Positions 22,096 to 33,729 of a stretch of DNA of 64,000 bases are shown here, in pieces. The DNA is taken from the NCBI RefSeq assembly GCF_031755915.1, contig NC_083383.1:28171001-28235000 (forward strand). Direction: 5' to 3'. The notes beneath the pieces are model-generated. The model was not told the DNA's origin. It ran no database searches and saw only the letters and a program-made list of their open reading frames with translations. This DNA is from Ziziphus jujuba (Eukaryota; Streptophyta; Magnoliopsida; Rosales; Rhamnaceae). Each line of letters starts with the position of its first letter. Position 1 is the first letter of the stretch. The translations under genes and the position numbers were made by a program.

Positions 22096-23015
22096 TAGGT
22101 GAATATGGCAAGGGTGTCCTAGAAAACTGTGGTGTAGACATAAACCAATATTCATATTCCTCCAAAAATGGTCAGCCTTACAATTTGTTTAGTCTCTATA
22201 GATATTTACCTCTTTGTGTGTATCACGTACTCTGTGTGTCTTGATCATTTGCATCATCATTCTTGATAATATTTCCTCAGCTAATTCACTTTACTTCCAT
22301 GTAACCCATTTTTTGGGCAACAAAATAGACGTCTTGTATATGGGAGATGCAGAACCTAATTCAAATGGATCCATGGAATTGATTAAGAAAGTTTATTACC
22401 CATCTCATGTTGGTTAGGTTCTCTACTAAAAGGATGTGGATTTGGGATGCTTATAGTAACAGCGTCTCTAACTTCACAAACCACTTCTTCTTCATCATTA
22501 ACATTCTTGGTATGACTACTTATGGTCATGGTCTTGCTTTCTTCCTTGCTCTTGTTGGATTTCAGACTCCATTATTCAACTCAGCAGGTGGTTTTCTAAA
22601 CTTATTCAATACAACAACATCAGACTCATTGAGTAACCAAATTATACTAATTAAATTTGATACTTTCTCCAATCTAAAATAAGATCCTCCATATACTCAT
22701 GTTGGCATTAACAGTAATTTAATTGCTTCCACGCTCGTCACACCTTGGAATGCTAGCTTCCATAGCTATGATGTTGCTCATGTATGGATTAACTACAGCT
22801 CAAGTACTAAGAATGGGTCATAGTTTGGATTTCTACTTCGACTAGTCAGTTTAGAGAAAGAAACATGCTTAATTCATGGGAGTTCAATTCAACAATAACG
22901 GATACAAAATGACGGAAAACATGGAAAGAGGAGGAGATCGCTAATAATGGGTGTAATAGTTTCAGACGATGCTATGGTAGCATGTGTAGTAGTTATTGCA
23001 TTTTCAATATTGCTA

Positions 23016-23083
23016 TGTTAATGCTGGTATAACAAAAATAATTAAAAGTTTATCAATTGCAGCACTATAAATTTAGAATCCAT

Positions 23084-23160
<77 letters not shown>

Positions 23161-23669
23161 ATTTGATATACTAACCTTTTATATGCAGCCATTGAATCAA
23201 TATAAAGTTTCTTCAATTTGCAAAATAGATAACAAGGTGACAGAAGCAGTGCTTAATGGACACACTGCTCTCTAACTTTTCACTCTCAAGTTTATATTAA
23301 ATAGACAAGATAGATGCGTTAAAAATCTCAATGCTATATGCATTGTATTAATATGTTAATGATTTATTCCCAATTTATTTATATATATACAAAATAATTA
23401 ACAAAATAATAACAATAATAATAATAATATAATATAATATATAATGAATAATAATAATAATAATAATATAATAAAACAGGGAATAAGTCAACTGGGATTT
23501 TAAAGAAAATAGATCCTTTAGTCTAATGGGTCAACTGAAATGTTACAGAGAATGTGCAGAAGGGCTCTATTGAAAACAAATAAATATAGAAGTCTCTTTC
23601 ATTATTGGTATAAACAAGCCCTATAAATGAGTTATATGATTATGACTAATCTACATAAAATATCTAACA
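23016..23669 (-). mobile_element. solo copia LTR inside the lectin kinase pseudogene
   Basis: This 654-bp insertion starts TGTTAATGC and ends ATCTAACA, flanked by TGCTA (23011-23015) and TGCCA (23670-23674), a target duplication with one change. Its inner sequence aligns with the 506-bp LTRs at 1025 and 6916: TGCAAAATAGA, ATGGACACACTRCTCTC, AATAAGTCAA, CTAATGGGYCAACT and the CCCTRTAARTGAGT block occur in order. A (TA)n expansion accounts for part of the extra length. Removing it with one duplication copy rejoins the kinase transmembrane segment to its juxtamembrane basic stretch. Confidence 0.85.
23088..23157. repeat. (TA)n microsatellite
   Basis: About 35 TA units within the solo LTR. Confidence 0.95.
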
Positions 23670-24740
23670 TGCCATTCAGACGGAGGCAAAGTAGAAGGAA
23701 ATTCGATGATGATGGGTCCGTTGAGACGTTGAATTTGACATTAGGATCAGTAGGTCCTAGAAGGTTTTCTTACGGAGAGCTTGCATCAGCTACCAGCAAC
23801 TTCTCAAACGAAAGCAAACTCTGTCAAGGTGGCTTTGGTGCCCTTTACAAGGGATATCTAATGGACTTGGATATTCTAGTCGTTGTGAAGAAAATCTCGA
23901 AGGGTTCCAAATAAGGAAGAAAGGAGTACATAACTGAAGTGAAGGTCATCAGCAGCTTGAGACATCGGAATCTTGTGTAACTCATAGGATGGTGCCACCA
24001 TCGAGATGAGTTCCTGCTGGTTTACAAGTTCATGCCAAATGGCAGCCTCGATGCACAACTCTTCAGAAAAAGGAGTACTAGTCCTTTAACATGTGCTGTG
24101 AGATGCAGAATATCACTTGGAATAGCCTTTGCTTTGCTCTATCTTCATGAAGAGTGGGAACAATGTGTAGTGCACCGGGATATAAAATCTAGCAATGTTA
24201 TGGTAGATTCTAGTTTCAATGTCAAACTTGGAGATTTTGGACTTGCCAGATTGATGGACCATGAGCTAGGTCCCCAAACAATTGGGTTAGCTGGGACGTT
24301 AGGCTACTTGGCTCCTGAATATATAAGCATAGGCAGGGCTGGTAAGGAATTTGATGTTTATAGTTTTGGAGTGGTTGCCTTTGAAATGGCTGGTGGAAAA
24401 AGGTCATTCGATCGTATGGGAAAGGATTGTGAGATGGGATTGGTAGAGTGGGTTTAGGATCTTTATGGAAAAGGAAAGCTTTTTTTGGCAATGGATGAGA
24501 AACTGCAGGGTAAGGATTTTGATCATAAACAGGTTGAGTGTGATGATTGTTGGACTTTGGTGTGCTCATCCTGACCGAACTCTGCGGCCTTCAATGACGC
24601 AAGCAATTTGTGTTGTAAACTTTGAAACGACATTGCCTAATCTTCCAATGAAAGTGCCTGTTCCTATTTTTCATGTACCAAGACCATCAGTTAGCTCAAA
24701 TCGACCTTTAACAACCAATAGCCTAGAAGCGGGTCGGTGA

Positions 24741-25113
24741 ACTAGAAATCAAACTGTTCTGTATATTGTATACGTACACAATTTTATGTCAGCATATGAA
24801 TTCGGAATGCCAAAAATGCCAATTTGTTCTTTTTCTCTTTCATTCTTACTGTTGTGGATTTTATTAATTGTATTGTCGCACATGTTGAGTTGAAATAACT
24901 TTCAAAAATTATGGAATCGAAGTTTTGGGTCGTAAATGAGGAAAGGACAAATTAAATTCCTATATGGTGCTTTGTATCAAGAGTAGAGACGTAAAAACAC
25001 TTTTCTCACTAATTAATTCTTTGAGTTGTTTTTGGCCCAAAAATTGATAGTTTTGCAAACTAGTTTGTAAACAATTTTCAAAGACAAAAAACAAAGAAGC
25101 ATGTTCGAGTAAA

Positions 25114-25165
<52 letters not shown>

Positions 25166-25557
25166 TACAAAAAAGCATAACTTTAAATCATGTCCGGTTT
25201 AGTAATCAATTAATATTCACTACAATCCGATCAAATTTATTAATCAAAAACCAAAAAAAGCTGGTCAAGGACACCAATACATGATCCTCTCTATTAGTTA
25301 CATTGCTTGTGGAACAACAAATTTGAATTCCTACAAAGGACTAGGAGTTCAATTAACATGCAGAGAAATAAATATTCAAGACATTAACTAAAATACTTCC
25401 TATCTCAAATCTAACGTATACATCTTATAAGCGTACGTATATTTTACAGCACAAAATATTTAGCAAGCCAAATATTACAGACATATAGATCAAAAAGGAA
25501 GACTTTTGATCGCCGACCATGCAGAACCATATTGTTCATGTATGTGGATCAGAGGAA
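24741..25557. other. intergenic and 3' flank of the LEA/TMEM205-like gene
   Basis: It contains a (TA)n tract (25121-25161). From about 25195 it is sequence shared with 8840-9250, which is the conserved 3' UTR and downstream flank of the duplicated gene. No other feature was seen. Confidence 0.6.
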
Positions 25558-27747
25558 TCAAAGCACCAACATTACACGCCGTCCCAAATGAACAAGATGA
25601 CAACTAAGAGCCATTAAAGTTAGTATGTTGAGAATTGAAGAGCATGTATTTAGTTTCTTTAGCCTGTTATTCAACTTCATAACCCTATTCCTAACTTCAG
25701 GATCCACTCCTGGTAGTGATGATGCTGAGGGAGCTGAGGCATCCTTGCCATTGGTAGTTAAGGGTGACGGTCCGTTGACCGGCCTGTGCTCGGTTGTTGC
25801 TCCGCCCGGCGGATCTGCCGTAAGTTCTTGTTTTCCTCTTCCCTCTTCCTTCTCTAGCCTCATCTTCTCAAACATTACCTACACAAAAACGAAACAAAGT
25901 TCAATTTGAGAACTTGGCCGTCCAAAGGATTTCATGTTCATGACCAATTTCAATAGCATTTAGTGAAATTGGGTTGGGTTGAGAATATAATAGGCCTAGA
26001 AGTTGAGAAAATCTCCAGTGCATCGGTGAGCTGGTACCACTTTCAATGCATTGTTGACACGAATTGAAAAAGAATCCATTATTATTTTTTATATTTTACA
26101 TTTTTTTTTCATATTTAATGTTTTAATATTTAATATTTTAAATGATGATAAAAAATAATAATAAAATTTTTTAATACGTGTCAACAATGCATTGGAAATG
26201 GTACCAACGCAATTGGTACTAACTATGCACGAAGATTTTCTCCTAAAACTCACACCGCACCAAGTCTTAACACATTTTTGTTAGCAATTTCCAAAATAAA
26301 TGAATATAAAAAAAATACAAAAAATAAAAAAGACCTAGAAATCTAAGAAACTTTTTAAAGGGCTTAGTCAATGTTCTTCAAGCGAATGTCTTAATCAGTC
26401 ATTGTTTGAAAAAATACCCCACATAATGCACAATTAAATTGTGCTTTTGGATAAGTTTTTCAGCCACCACAAGTTCATATTGTAGGACAAAAGGTCGACA
26501 ATGAGACAAACCCACACCATTATTAATAGGCATGTCCAATGGGCATCCTATCTTATTTAGTGGACCTTTTTAACACATCAACCCCCATTATATCCAAAAT
26601 TAAGACCAACAACTATAAACATTAAATCCCTACTCACCTTAGTAGCTCGAGGTTCCACGTAGAACAAATTGGCCAAATCCATCAAAAGCGAGGACATAAG
26701 ACAATAAGTATGAAACATTTCAATCTTGCTGGAAAACAACCTTCCTTTATGGGACAATAAATGACCCAACAAAGCCAACCCAATACTCCAAGCCATAGCC
26801 TTAAAATAAACAGGGTATATCTTGCTCTGTACGACTCCAAATTGATGTCTAGGCAGGGCATTGGCTAAGACATAGCTCGAGATAAACGTAACCCACGTAG
26901 ACATCCCGAAAGCTGCAGCCAAACCCACGAAATTCATCACCCCAAATACATTGCTCATCAAATTACCGAACCCATAACTTGGCTTTTCATAAAATCTCTT
27001 TTTGCTCTTTGTTTTAATCTTTTCAGCACCATCTCTAACTTTAGCACCGGCATGCTCAGTAATATTATGTGTAGCCTCACCTACCTGTCCTGAAACGTTA
27101 TCAACCACATCGTTAGCGATGGTCTTCCCTACATCCTTTGCGGCTTTCATGGTTTCTTTAGCTTTCTCCGCCGATTCTTTAGCCCGGTGTTCTATTCTCT
27201 GTGCTTTATCTGAAACGGTCTCTTTGGCTTTGTCATAGGCTTCCTCTACTGCTTCTCCGACGTCGTGTGCTTTATGAGAAACTCTCTCTTTGGCTTTATC
27301 ATATGCTTCGTGGGTTTTCTCAGAGACTGCGTCTTTCGTCTTCTCCATTGCAGTTGCTATCTTGTGCTTGCATTTTCCATATGCATCGCAGATGAGCTCT
27401 TTGGGACTTTTTCCATCTTCGTAACGACCGAGATTCGGAACGAGAGAAGAAGAAGAAGAAGCTTCTTTGATCTTATCCTTTGCATTTCCTAATGCATCCA
27501 TGGTTTCTGTAGAAAATTTCTGATAAGTATGGGAAATTCCATCGCCATCATAGTCAGGTGAGATTGAGATTTTTGTGTTTGGATGTTGTTTTTGATCGTC
27601 GTATTCAACGACAACGACTCGGTGGCCCTTTTTTACTATCACTTCCTCCTGATTCTTCTTCTTCTCCGATAGTGGTGGTGATGGAGACCAAACTCCTGCT
27701 GCGAATAGTGAAGTGAGAACTAGGCAAAGGGAAACAAGATTCATCAT
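25558..27747 (-). CDS. LEA domain / TMEM205-like membrane protein (At1g72100-type)
   Basis: Two exons: 26638-27747 (donor AAG|GTGAGT) and 25558-25878 (acceptor TGTAG|GTA), joined in phase 0, give 476 residues. Residues 1-20 (MMNLVSLCLVLTSLFAAGVW) look like a signal peptide. About 100-250 are group-3 LEA-type repeats rich in A, K and E (EAYDKAKERVSHKAHD and similar). From about 262 a TMEM205/DUF4149-like region follows, with several hydrophobic segments (VMNFVGLAAAFGMSTWV, MAWSIGLALLGHLLSHKG). Exon 2 adds VMFEKMRLEKEEGRG and a last hydrophobic helix. The family combination is known from Arabidopsis At1g72100/At1g22600. LEA repeats suggest protection of membranes or proteins during desiccation; the TMEM205 part has no settled role. 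The ABRE/DRE cluster upstream fits ABA and drought control. Its duplicate at 8840-22095 is dead. Confidence 0.92.
26004..26241. mobile_element. MITE in the LEA/TMEM205 intron
   Basis: This 238-bp element has terminal inverted repeats (GAGAAAATCT near 26005; AGATTTTCTC near 26233) and strong inner inverted repeats (CAATGCATTGTTGACACG at 26044 on; its reverse complement ends near 26196). The flanks CCTAGAAGT (25995-26003) and CCTAAAACT (26242-26250) match at 7 of 9 sites, a Mutator-like 9-bp duplication. The duplicated pseudogene has a single CCTTGAATT at the corresponding site (about 9695), i.e. an empty site. Confidence 0.8.
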
Positions 27748-27859
27748 TTTTTTTTTTTTTCTGCTTTGCTTTGTGGATGTTCTTCAATGGAGATTTATTA
27801 GTGCAAAAATGGTGACTTTGTAGTTTTGGAGGGCTTTAGGCAAGGTCAGTTGAGTGGTC

Positions 27860-27934
27860 GACACGTAGTATGTTGAGGGTTGAATCGAAACCGACACGAT
27901 TGCAATTTGAATGCCACGTCGGTTTCCACGTGTC
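27860..27934 (-). promoter_or_regulatory. ABRE/DRE cluster upstream of the LEA/TMEM205 gene
   Basis: Within 75 bp lie three ACGT-core ABREs (27860-27866 ACGTGTC on minus; 27913-27919 ACGTGGC on minus; 27926-27934 with the G-box CACGTG). Two ACCGAC DRE cores accompany them (27890-27895 plus; 27918-27923 minus, overlapping the second ABRE). They are 113-187 bp upstream of the ATG at 27747. Such ABRE-plus-coupling-element clusters drive LEA genes in response to ABA and drought. Confidence 0.75.
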
Positions 27935-27935
27935 G

Positions 27936-30900
27936 AAATCGTAGGTGATCATGCGAAAAGCTATTGCCGTTCGGTGTTTTCTTTGGATGGAGTTTCTCTC
28001 TCGGTGCAAAGCTGATGATCAAATCCTTATCCATTCTTCTACTATTGAGTACTGTTTATTAACTATCTAATATTTTATTTAAACCTTTTTTTTTTTTTTT
28101 AACTTTTTGTCATTGCTTTTTATTTTGTTTTTATGTTTTATTTTAAGTTTTCTATTTTTTTAAACATTAGGTCAGATTTTAATTTTTCTTTTTTACTTTC
28201 TGTAGGAATAAAGACTTTAACACCTTTTTTCTTTTCTGTTTTTTTTTCTCCTTTGATCTGGAAAAGACTTTATCAGTTTTGATGTCTGAAACATTTCTTA
28301 AATAGGATTCCATTTGGTAATATATTCCTAGAAACGAACAAATAACAAGCTCATTTGGTAGTATAAAAAGTTATTCCATAATTATTATGACTGGTTATTG
28401 TTTCAATATGCAACTAATTATGCCATATTACTTTTTAATATATAACAGGTAACTTTTCAAAAGGATAAGCAATTTGTCACCTTGGCCAGCGGTGCGATTT
28501 ATGTTAATATAACTGTAATTAATTCGTCTCATTTAAATGTTTTTTTAAAATATTTAATAATAAAAATCTATCTATAAAAATCATATCATTTCATATGGCC
28601 CATTGGATCACGGCAATAACAAATGATATTTTCCTTTTAAAATGATATGCATTCTTTACTTTATATTTTATGTTTTTTGATTTTCTTTCTTACTTGGTTT
28701 CTAGCCTTAAAGGTTTTCTTTTAAATGTTTTTTCATTATTATGATGTATATTGGAATGAATAAATTTGAATTTAAGATTAAAGTATTTCCATGATAAACA
28801 CTCTCATTCTTCCACTATATTAAATTTCAATAATCTTATACATTATATCTTTTATCTATTATATTTTGTTTATCTGTCAAAATTTTATTTGGTACCATAT
28901 TTTACTTTCTACAATTCTAACATTATATATACTTCACTTTTTCCCCCATCAACCATTCTTCAAATTAATGTGTCGTTCAGGTAGATTGATTTTCCAAATA
29001 TTTTACCCTTAAAATGTGGAAGAGTGGTGAACAAGATATGCATAGGTGAAGAAAGCAAATACATAAAGTTGAAAACAAAAAAAAAAAAACAAAAAAAAAC
29101 AAAAAAACAAAAAAAAGTTGAACATGATAAAATAAAAAATTGAAATTGTTCTTTTAAAAATTTTCCTACAAGCGAACCGTATGAAAATGCAATAGGAGAC
29201 TGCAGTAGCGGCGAGAGTGCACATAGGCCTAAGGGTGTCGGATCTATATTTAAATATTCTGTTAACCAATCAATAAAAAAGGAAAAAAAAAATCAATAAA
29301 TATGTGAATCCCATCAAAGATATTTACCACTAAATTTCGAAAATCATATAGACAGTGTTTGTCATTCCCTATTAAAATGCAAATTATTCAATAAAGTAAT
29401 AATTTTATCATTACATTAATTTCGTTAAAACAAATTTATAATTTGAATTGTCCACTAATTGAAAATTTAAATTGTTTATCCTTAAAAAAAAAAAAAAAAA
29501 AAAACACCCACACATACAAAGGTCATGCAAACATCAACAACCTGAAAAAACCAAAAAAAAAAAAAAAGGAAAAAGAAATAATGTTTTTTTAAGCCTAATT
29601 TTATTTTTGTCATTTTGAAAAAATTATAATTGTATTTTCATACCACCCTTCTAAAGTTTGCATCAATTATGATTTAACTTTTCAAGTTTTAAAATTATAA
29701 TCAGCACTTTATAGGATCTCTTGATAATGAATTATCAATCCAATGAGATTTTAAAATTTTAGGTTCTAAATAAGTTTGCAAAAATTAAAAAAAAAAAGAG
29801 GAAAATTAAGAGAAAAATTATAATTGAAATGTGAAATTCTATTTTGATTGGAATTTTTTGAAAAAACTAATAGGGATTGTCTCTCACGATCACCAGCGAA
29901 GCCAGTGCAGAGGCAACAGGGGCACTTTCCCACGCTAATTTTCATAATTTCCACAATAGTATTAATGATTTATAATTTTTTTTAAAAAAATAATTTTATC
30001 ATTTTAACCTCATAATTAAGAATGCATGTGGTTTTAGCAAAGGCTAATAATGAAGTATGATTAGATCCATGATTAGATCCATTTGATTCTCTCCCTCCAT
30101 TATCTCATATGATAAAGGAAAAGTAAATATTTAGCATTCATCAAACAATTATCCTCTATTATCACGATTTATGAAACAATTACCTCTCTCAATCAAAGTC
30201 TTTTTCATTAATTTTTTTTTTCCAAAAAACCTATTTTTTTATCATTCCATGTTCATTCAAATATTATCAAAATTCTTCTTCTACTAATCTTTTTTTTTTC
30301 CTTTTTTTTTTTGGCAATATTCTCCTACTAATTTTTTCCAAAAATTGATTAAAAAAAAATACTCTTTATCACATAAAAACGACAACAAAAGATTTGCACT
30401 CGTTTATTATAAAAAAAGTACTCTTCAATAATTTTTTGAAGTTATTTATTTGATCTAATTATATTTCTTTTGAATCTTAATTTGTACAGTATTTTTTTCC
30501 AAAAAAAATCTTGTATATTTAGTTATTATTTATTTGAGCTAGTTATAATTTGCATCCTTTTTTATTAAATTCTACAAATTTTATAATTTTTTTTTGTTTT
30601 ATTTTATCCTTCCTTACATTTTCTCCACTTCTAAAAATCTTGATTCCGCCCTTGCTCACTATCTCTCAACCATAGTTTAAAATATTGAAACCTTTTAATG
30701 AAATTTTCTGTTTTTAAACATATTGAAAAAATTTTTACCTTTTAAGTAGACATATATATAATTTTTGTAATATCCATTGAAATTTTTAATATCTCCATAA
30801 CTTTTATGAAAATTTTTATCATAATATCTATATTAAATATTCACAATTTGGTTAAAAAATTTATAATTTTCTTGAAAATTTTTGAAATTTTCATGAAATT

Positions 30901-33480
30901 TTAGAAATATTTATGATTTTTTTGTTAAATTTTTTTATCAAAAATTTTTATAAATATTATTAATGTTTAACAAAGTTTTTTTCTAAATTAATATTATTGA
31001 TATATATTTTTTTTTACTTTAAATTGTCCTAAGATAATTAGGCAAATAAAAATAAAAATTCATATCTAACAAATAATATTCAAAATTACATTAGATAATT
31101 CTACCTATCATATTTTTATAAAAAATTAATATTAAAAGTTACAAATTTACCTATTTATTATTATTTTCTTACAATAATAAATTTAATATTTTTAAAATAT
31201 TTTAAAGTTGATAAAAATTAAAACATAGACAAAAATTGAAAGACATGTAGGAAATATATTTTTTACAAATTAAGGTTTAAAATTTCAATATTGATAGCAT
31301 TTGATACATGCGAATTTAACTTTCAAACTTTATATTGATGGTATATTAACAATTACATATAAAATTATCAATGAAATATGTTTTTTAACAAGAACAGAAA
31401 GATACAAATAATTCATAAAATATAATATAATAATAATAATTGTTTTGTATATTTTAATTAATAAATGATTATATTAAATATTATTTTTTTATTAATAATA
31501 ATATATTTTAAACTATTAATATGTATTATAAATTGTTTAATTAAGAGATATAATATACATTTAATATTTTTACAATTTTAATCATTAATTTAATAATTAA
31601 ATAAATTAATTATAAAATTTTAATAAAAAAAATTTAGTTTTTAAATAAATTTTCATCAATTTTTATTATTTTTTTATCAACATTTGATAATTTTAATAAT
31701 TTTATAGATATTTTTATATTTTAAATTTTTAATATTCTTATTCGTATCGAAATTTTAAGCTTTGCTCCCAACTTCCTAAATCTCTCTAGCAAATTTTAAC
31801 TGTAGAAACTCCACTGATTTTAACCATCTTAATTTGTTGAAGAGGAGGACAATAGGAAGGAGGCTTTCTTGATGATGCCATGATTGCTTAGGTTTTTTCT
31901 TTTTTTTTCTTTTAATAAATTTGTGTTTCTCTTTTTGCTTCCAAAAAAATATAAAAAAGAAATACCTAAATTGGGGAATTTCTTGGAGTTCTTAACTCCA
32001 AAAAAGAATTTCAGTATAATAAAAATAAAATAAAAATGAAAAGAGAATTTTTATTTGTTATGTCCAAATTATATAAATTATAAAATTCAAAATTTATTTG
32101 TTTTGGATAGGGAAAAAAAATTGAAAATAAGACAGAAAATTTGTTTCCTTGTGATTTTCGTCAACATCCAAACAAACAAGAGAAAAAAATTGATAAGGAA
32201 AATGATTTTTTTCTTATGCATTTTCTCCCCTTTATCCTTCAACCCACTTTTTCTTTTTCTTTTTTTCTTTTTTGTAATACCCACATTTTCTGAACTTCCA
32301 ACACAACCTTAAGATAATATATATGAACAAGAGAATATTTATATATATATTTATTTATTTTGATAGAAAAATGAATAGGAGAAGATGAATGATGTTAATA
32401 TGAATGGGTTGTAACGACAACCTCACTGCAAAAGGTGTATTAACGGTTACATATGTAATATGCTGTGGTAATTGATGATGAGTAGTAGGCATACATGTTG
32501 ATTTAGTATATAAATAAATGATGATGAGGTATGTGACGGCAAACTTTTTGTATTAATGGTTACATCTACTATTGAATCCCCAATTTATTATTATTTTTTT
32601 TTTTTTGTTAAAAAAAAAGAAAAAGCAATACTAATGAATCCATCCATAATGATTCCGTTGATATGTACGTGTCCTTTTTTTTTTTTTTTTTTTGACAGCT
32701 AACAAGGTGTCGATGGTGTTAATCATAATGAAAAAACCCACAAATATCTATAGCATCTAGAAACAAAAATTCTAAAATTGCTTTCAAGCTTCAAAGTCAT
32801 TAATAACACAAACAAAATTTGGAACCCGTCCCACGAATCATCATCAATTTATTGAACACCGTAAAATACATATCATAAAAATATTGCTAATTAATCTTCA
32901 AATTTATTTCCTGTACAACTTTTTCTTTTCTCTGTCTTAAGCACTTCAAAATACCGATATCAATTTCAATAGTATAAAATTAATGCACAATATATATATA
33001 TATATATATACACCTACACATTATAATCTATAAATAAAAAAATCCATGATGTTCCCAAAAACAAAAATAAATAAATAAAAAACTTATCCTTGATCCTCTA
33101 CCTATAAAAGTGAAATCTAAAATTTAAAATTGTTAACCAACTATAACCTTTTTAGACCCAACTTCATAAATTGAACAATCATGATTAGCATCTTAATTAA
33201 ACAAAGAAAGAAAGAAAAAAAAAAATCTTTGAAATATCTTTGTTTGGATTTGGTAGCAAACATGACAAAAGAATAAAAAAGAAAAGAAAAATGAAGAGGG
33301 TGTAGTAGGCCGGTTGCACAGGGGGTAGGGCTGTATCCCCCCGGAGAAGGCAATTATTTGATGATTCCCACGAACGTGTTGGAAAAGGCATGGGGCCCCA
33401 TTTTGCAAGCCGAAAAAACACCACCCAATATATATATATATATTTTTAATATTTTATTATTTATTACTTTTATCAGAAGG
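27936..33480. other. AT-rich intergenic region with diffuse repeats
   Basis: No gene was seen. A possible repeat unit of about 770 bp runs from about 29890 (CAGCGAAGCCAGTGCAGAGG) to about 30655 (TTGATTCCGCCCTTG), words typical of a common dispersed plant repeat. From about 30660 to 31760 the DNA is built from AAATTTTTATGAAATTTT-like words that recall decayed ATCGATATTT repeats. Long T and A runs and AT microsatellites are frequent (for example 32990-33010). All open frames here are low-complexity. Confidence 0.4.
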
Positions 33481-33486
33481 AGAGGC

Positions 33487-33535
33487 AACTGGGTCCCACA
33501 CGAGGAAAAATGGGACCCAGTTATAATGGGACCCA
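33487..33535. promoter_or_regulatory. 12-bp inverted repeat with TCP-like sites
   Basis: AACTGGGTCCCA (33487-33498) and its exact reverse complement TGGGACCCAGTT (33511-33522) are separated by 12 bp. A third TGGGACCCA follows at 33527-33535. GGTCCCAC (33492-33499) matches the TCP factor consensus GGNCCCAC. The site lies about 200 bp upstream of a TATA box. Confidence 0.55.
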
Positions 33536-33698
33536 TCCCATGCACCCTGCAAACTGGCACTCACTGCATGACTGCAATTTTTTTTTGGCTTTCCTCGCTT
33601 TCATTTCACATCATCTTCTTATTACTGTCTCTCTGTCTCTCTGACGCACTCATTTTCTCGGTGTTTACCCCACAACCAAACACATTTTATCTCTCTTT

Positions 33699-33706
33699 CT
33701 ATAAAA
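33699..33706 (+). promoter_or_regulatory. TATA box candidate of the DLN-motif gene
   Basis: CTATAAAA follows a pyrimidine-rich promoter-like stretch. A start of transcription near 33730 would place the CT-rich leader and the telo-box (AAACCCTA, 33949-33956) in the 5' UTR. Confidence 0.5.
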
Positions 33707-33729
33707 CCCATTTTTTATTTTTACTTTTT

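Larger units (their letters stand above)
22214..24740 (+). pseudogene. L-type lectin receptor kinase pseudogene
   Basis: The order is that of an intronless L-type LecRK. A signal peptide (22214 on) is followed by a legume-lectin domain with YGHGLAFFLA, GGFLNLFNTTTSDS and IKFDTFSN. A transmembrane stretch near 22975-23010 is followed by juxtamembrane RRRQSRRK and a kinase with CQGGFGALYKG, VVHRDIKSSNVM, LGDFGLAR and GTLGYLAPEY. Lesions are a frameshift near 22410, stops near 22680 and 22820, a solo LTR at 23016-23669, stops near 23912, 23978 and 24456, and a one-base insertion near 24541. The kinase landmarks survive, so the gene died fairly recently or was first silenced by the lectin-side damage. 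No product is expected. Confidence 0.93.

Noticed and set aside
23057..23275. 72-codon frame with repeated Ile-Tyr
   Set aside because: It is a translation of the (TA)n microsatellite in the solo LTR.
22214..24740. Reading the lectin kinase as a functional gene with introns
   Set aside because: This family is normally intronless. The breaks are not at splice-like sites, and several in-frame stops and a frameshift lie inside conserved kinase sequence.
27002..27492. Plus-strand frames over the LEA exon
   Set aside because: They are antisense shadows of the LEA repeats, whose periodic codon use keeps other frames open.
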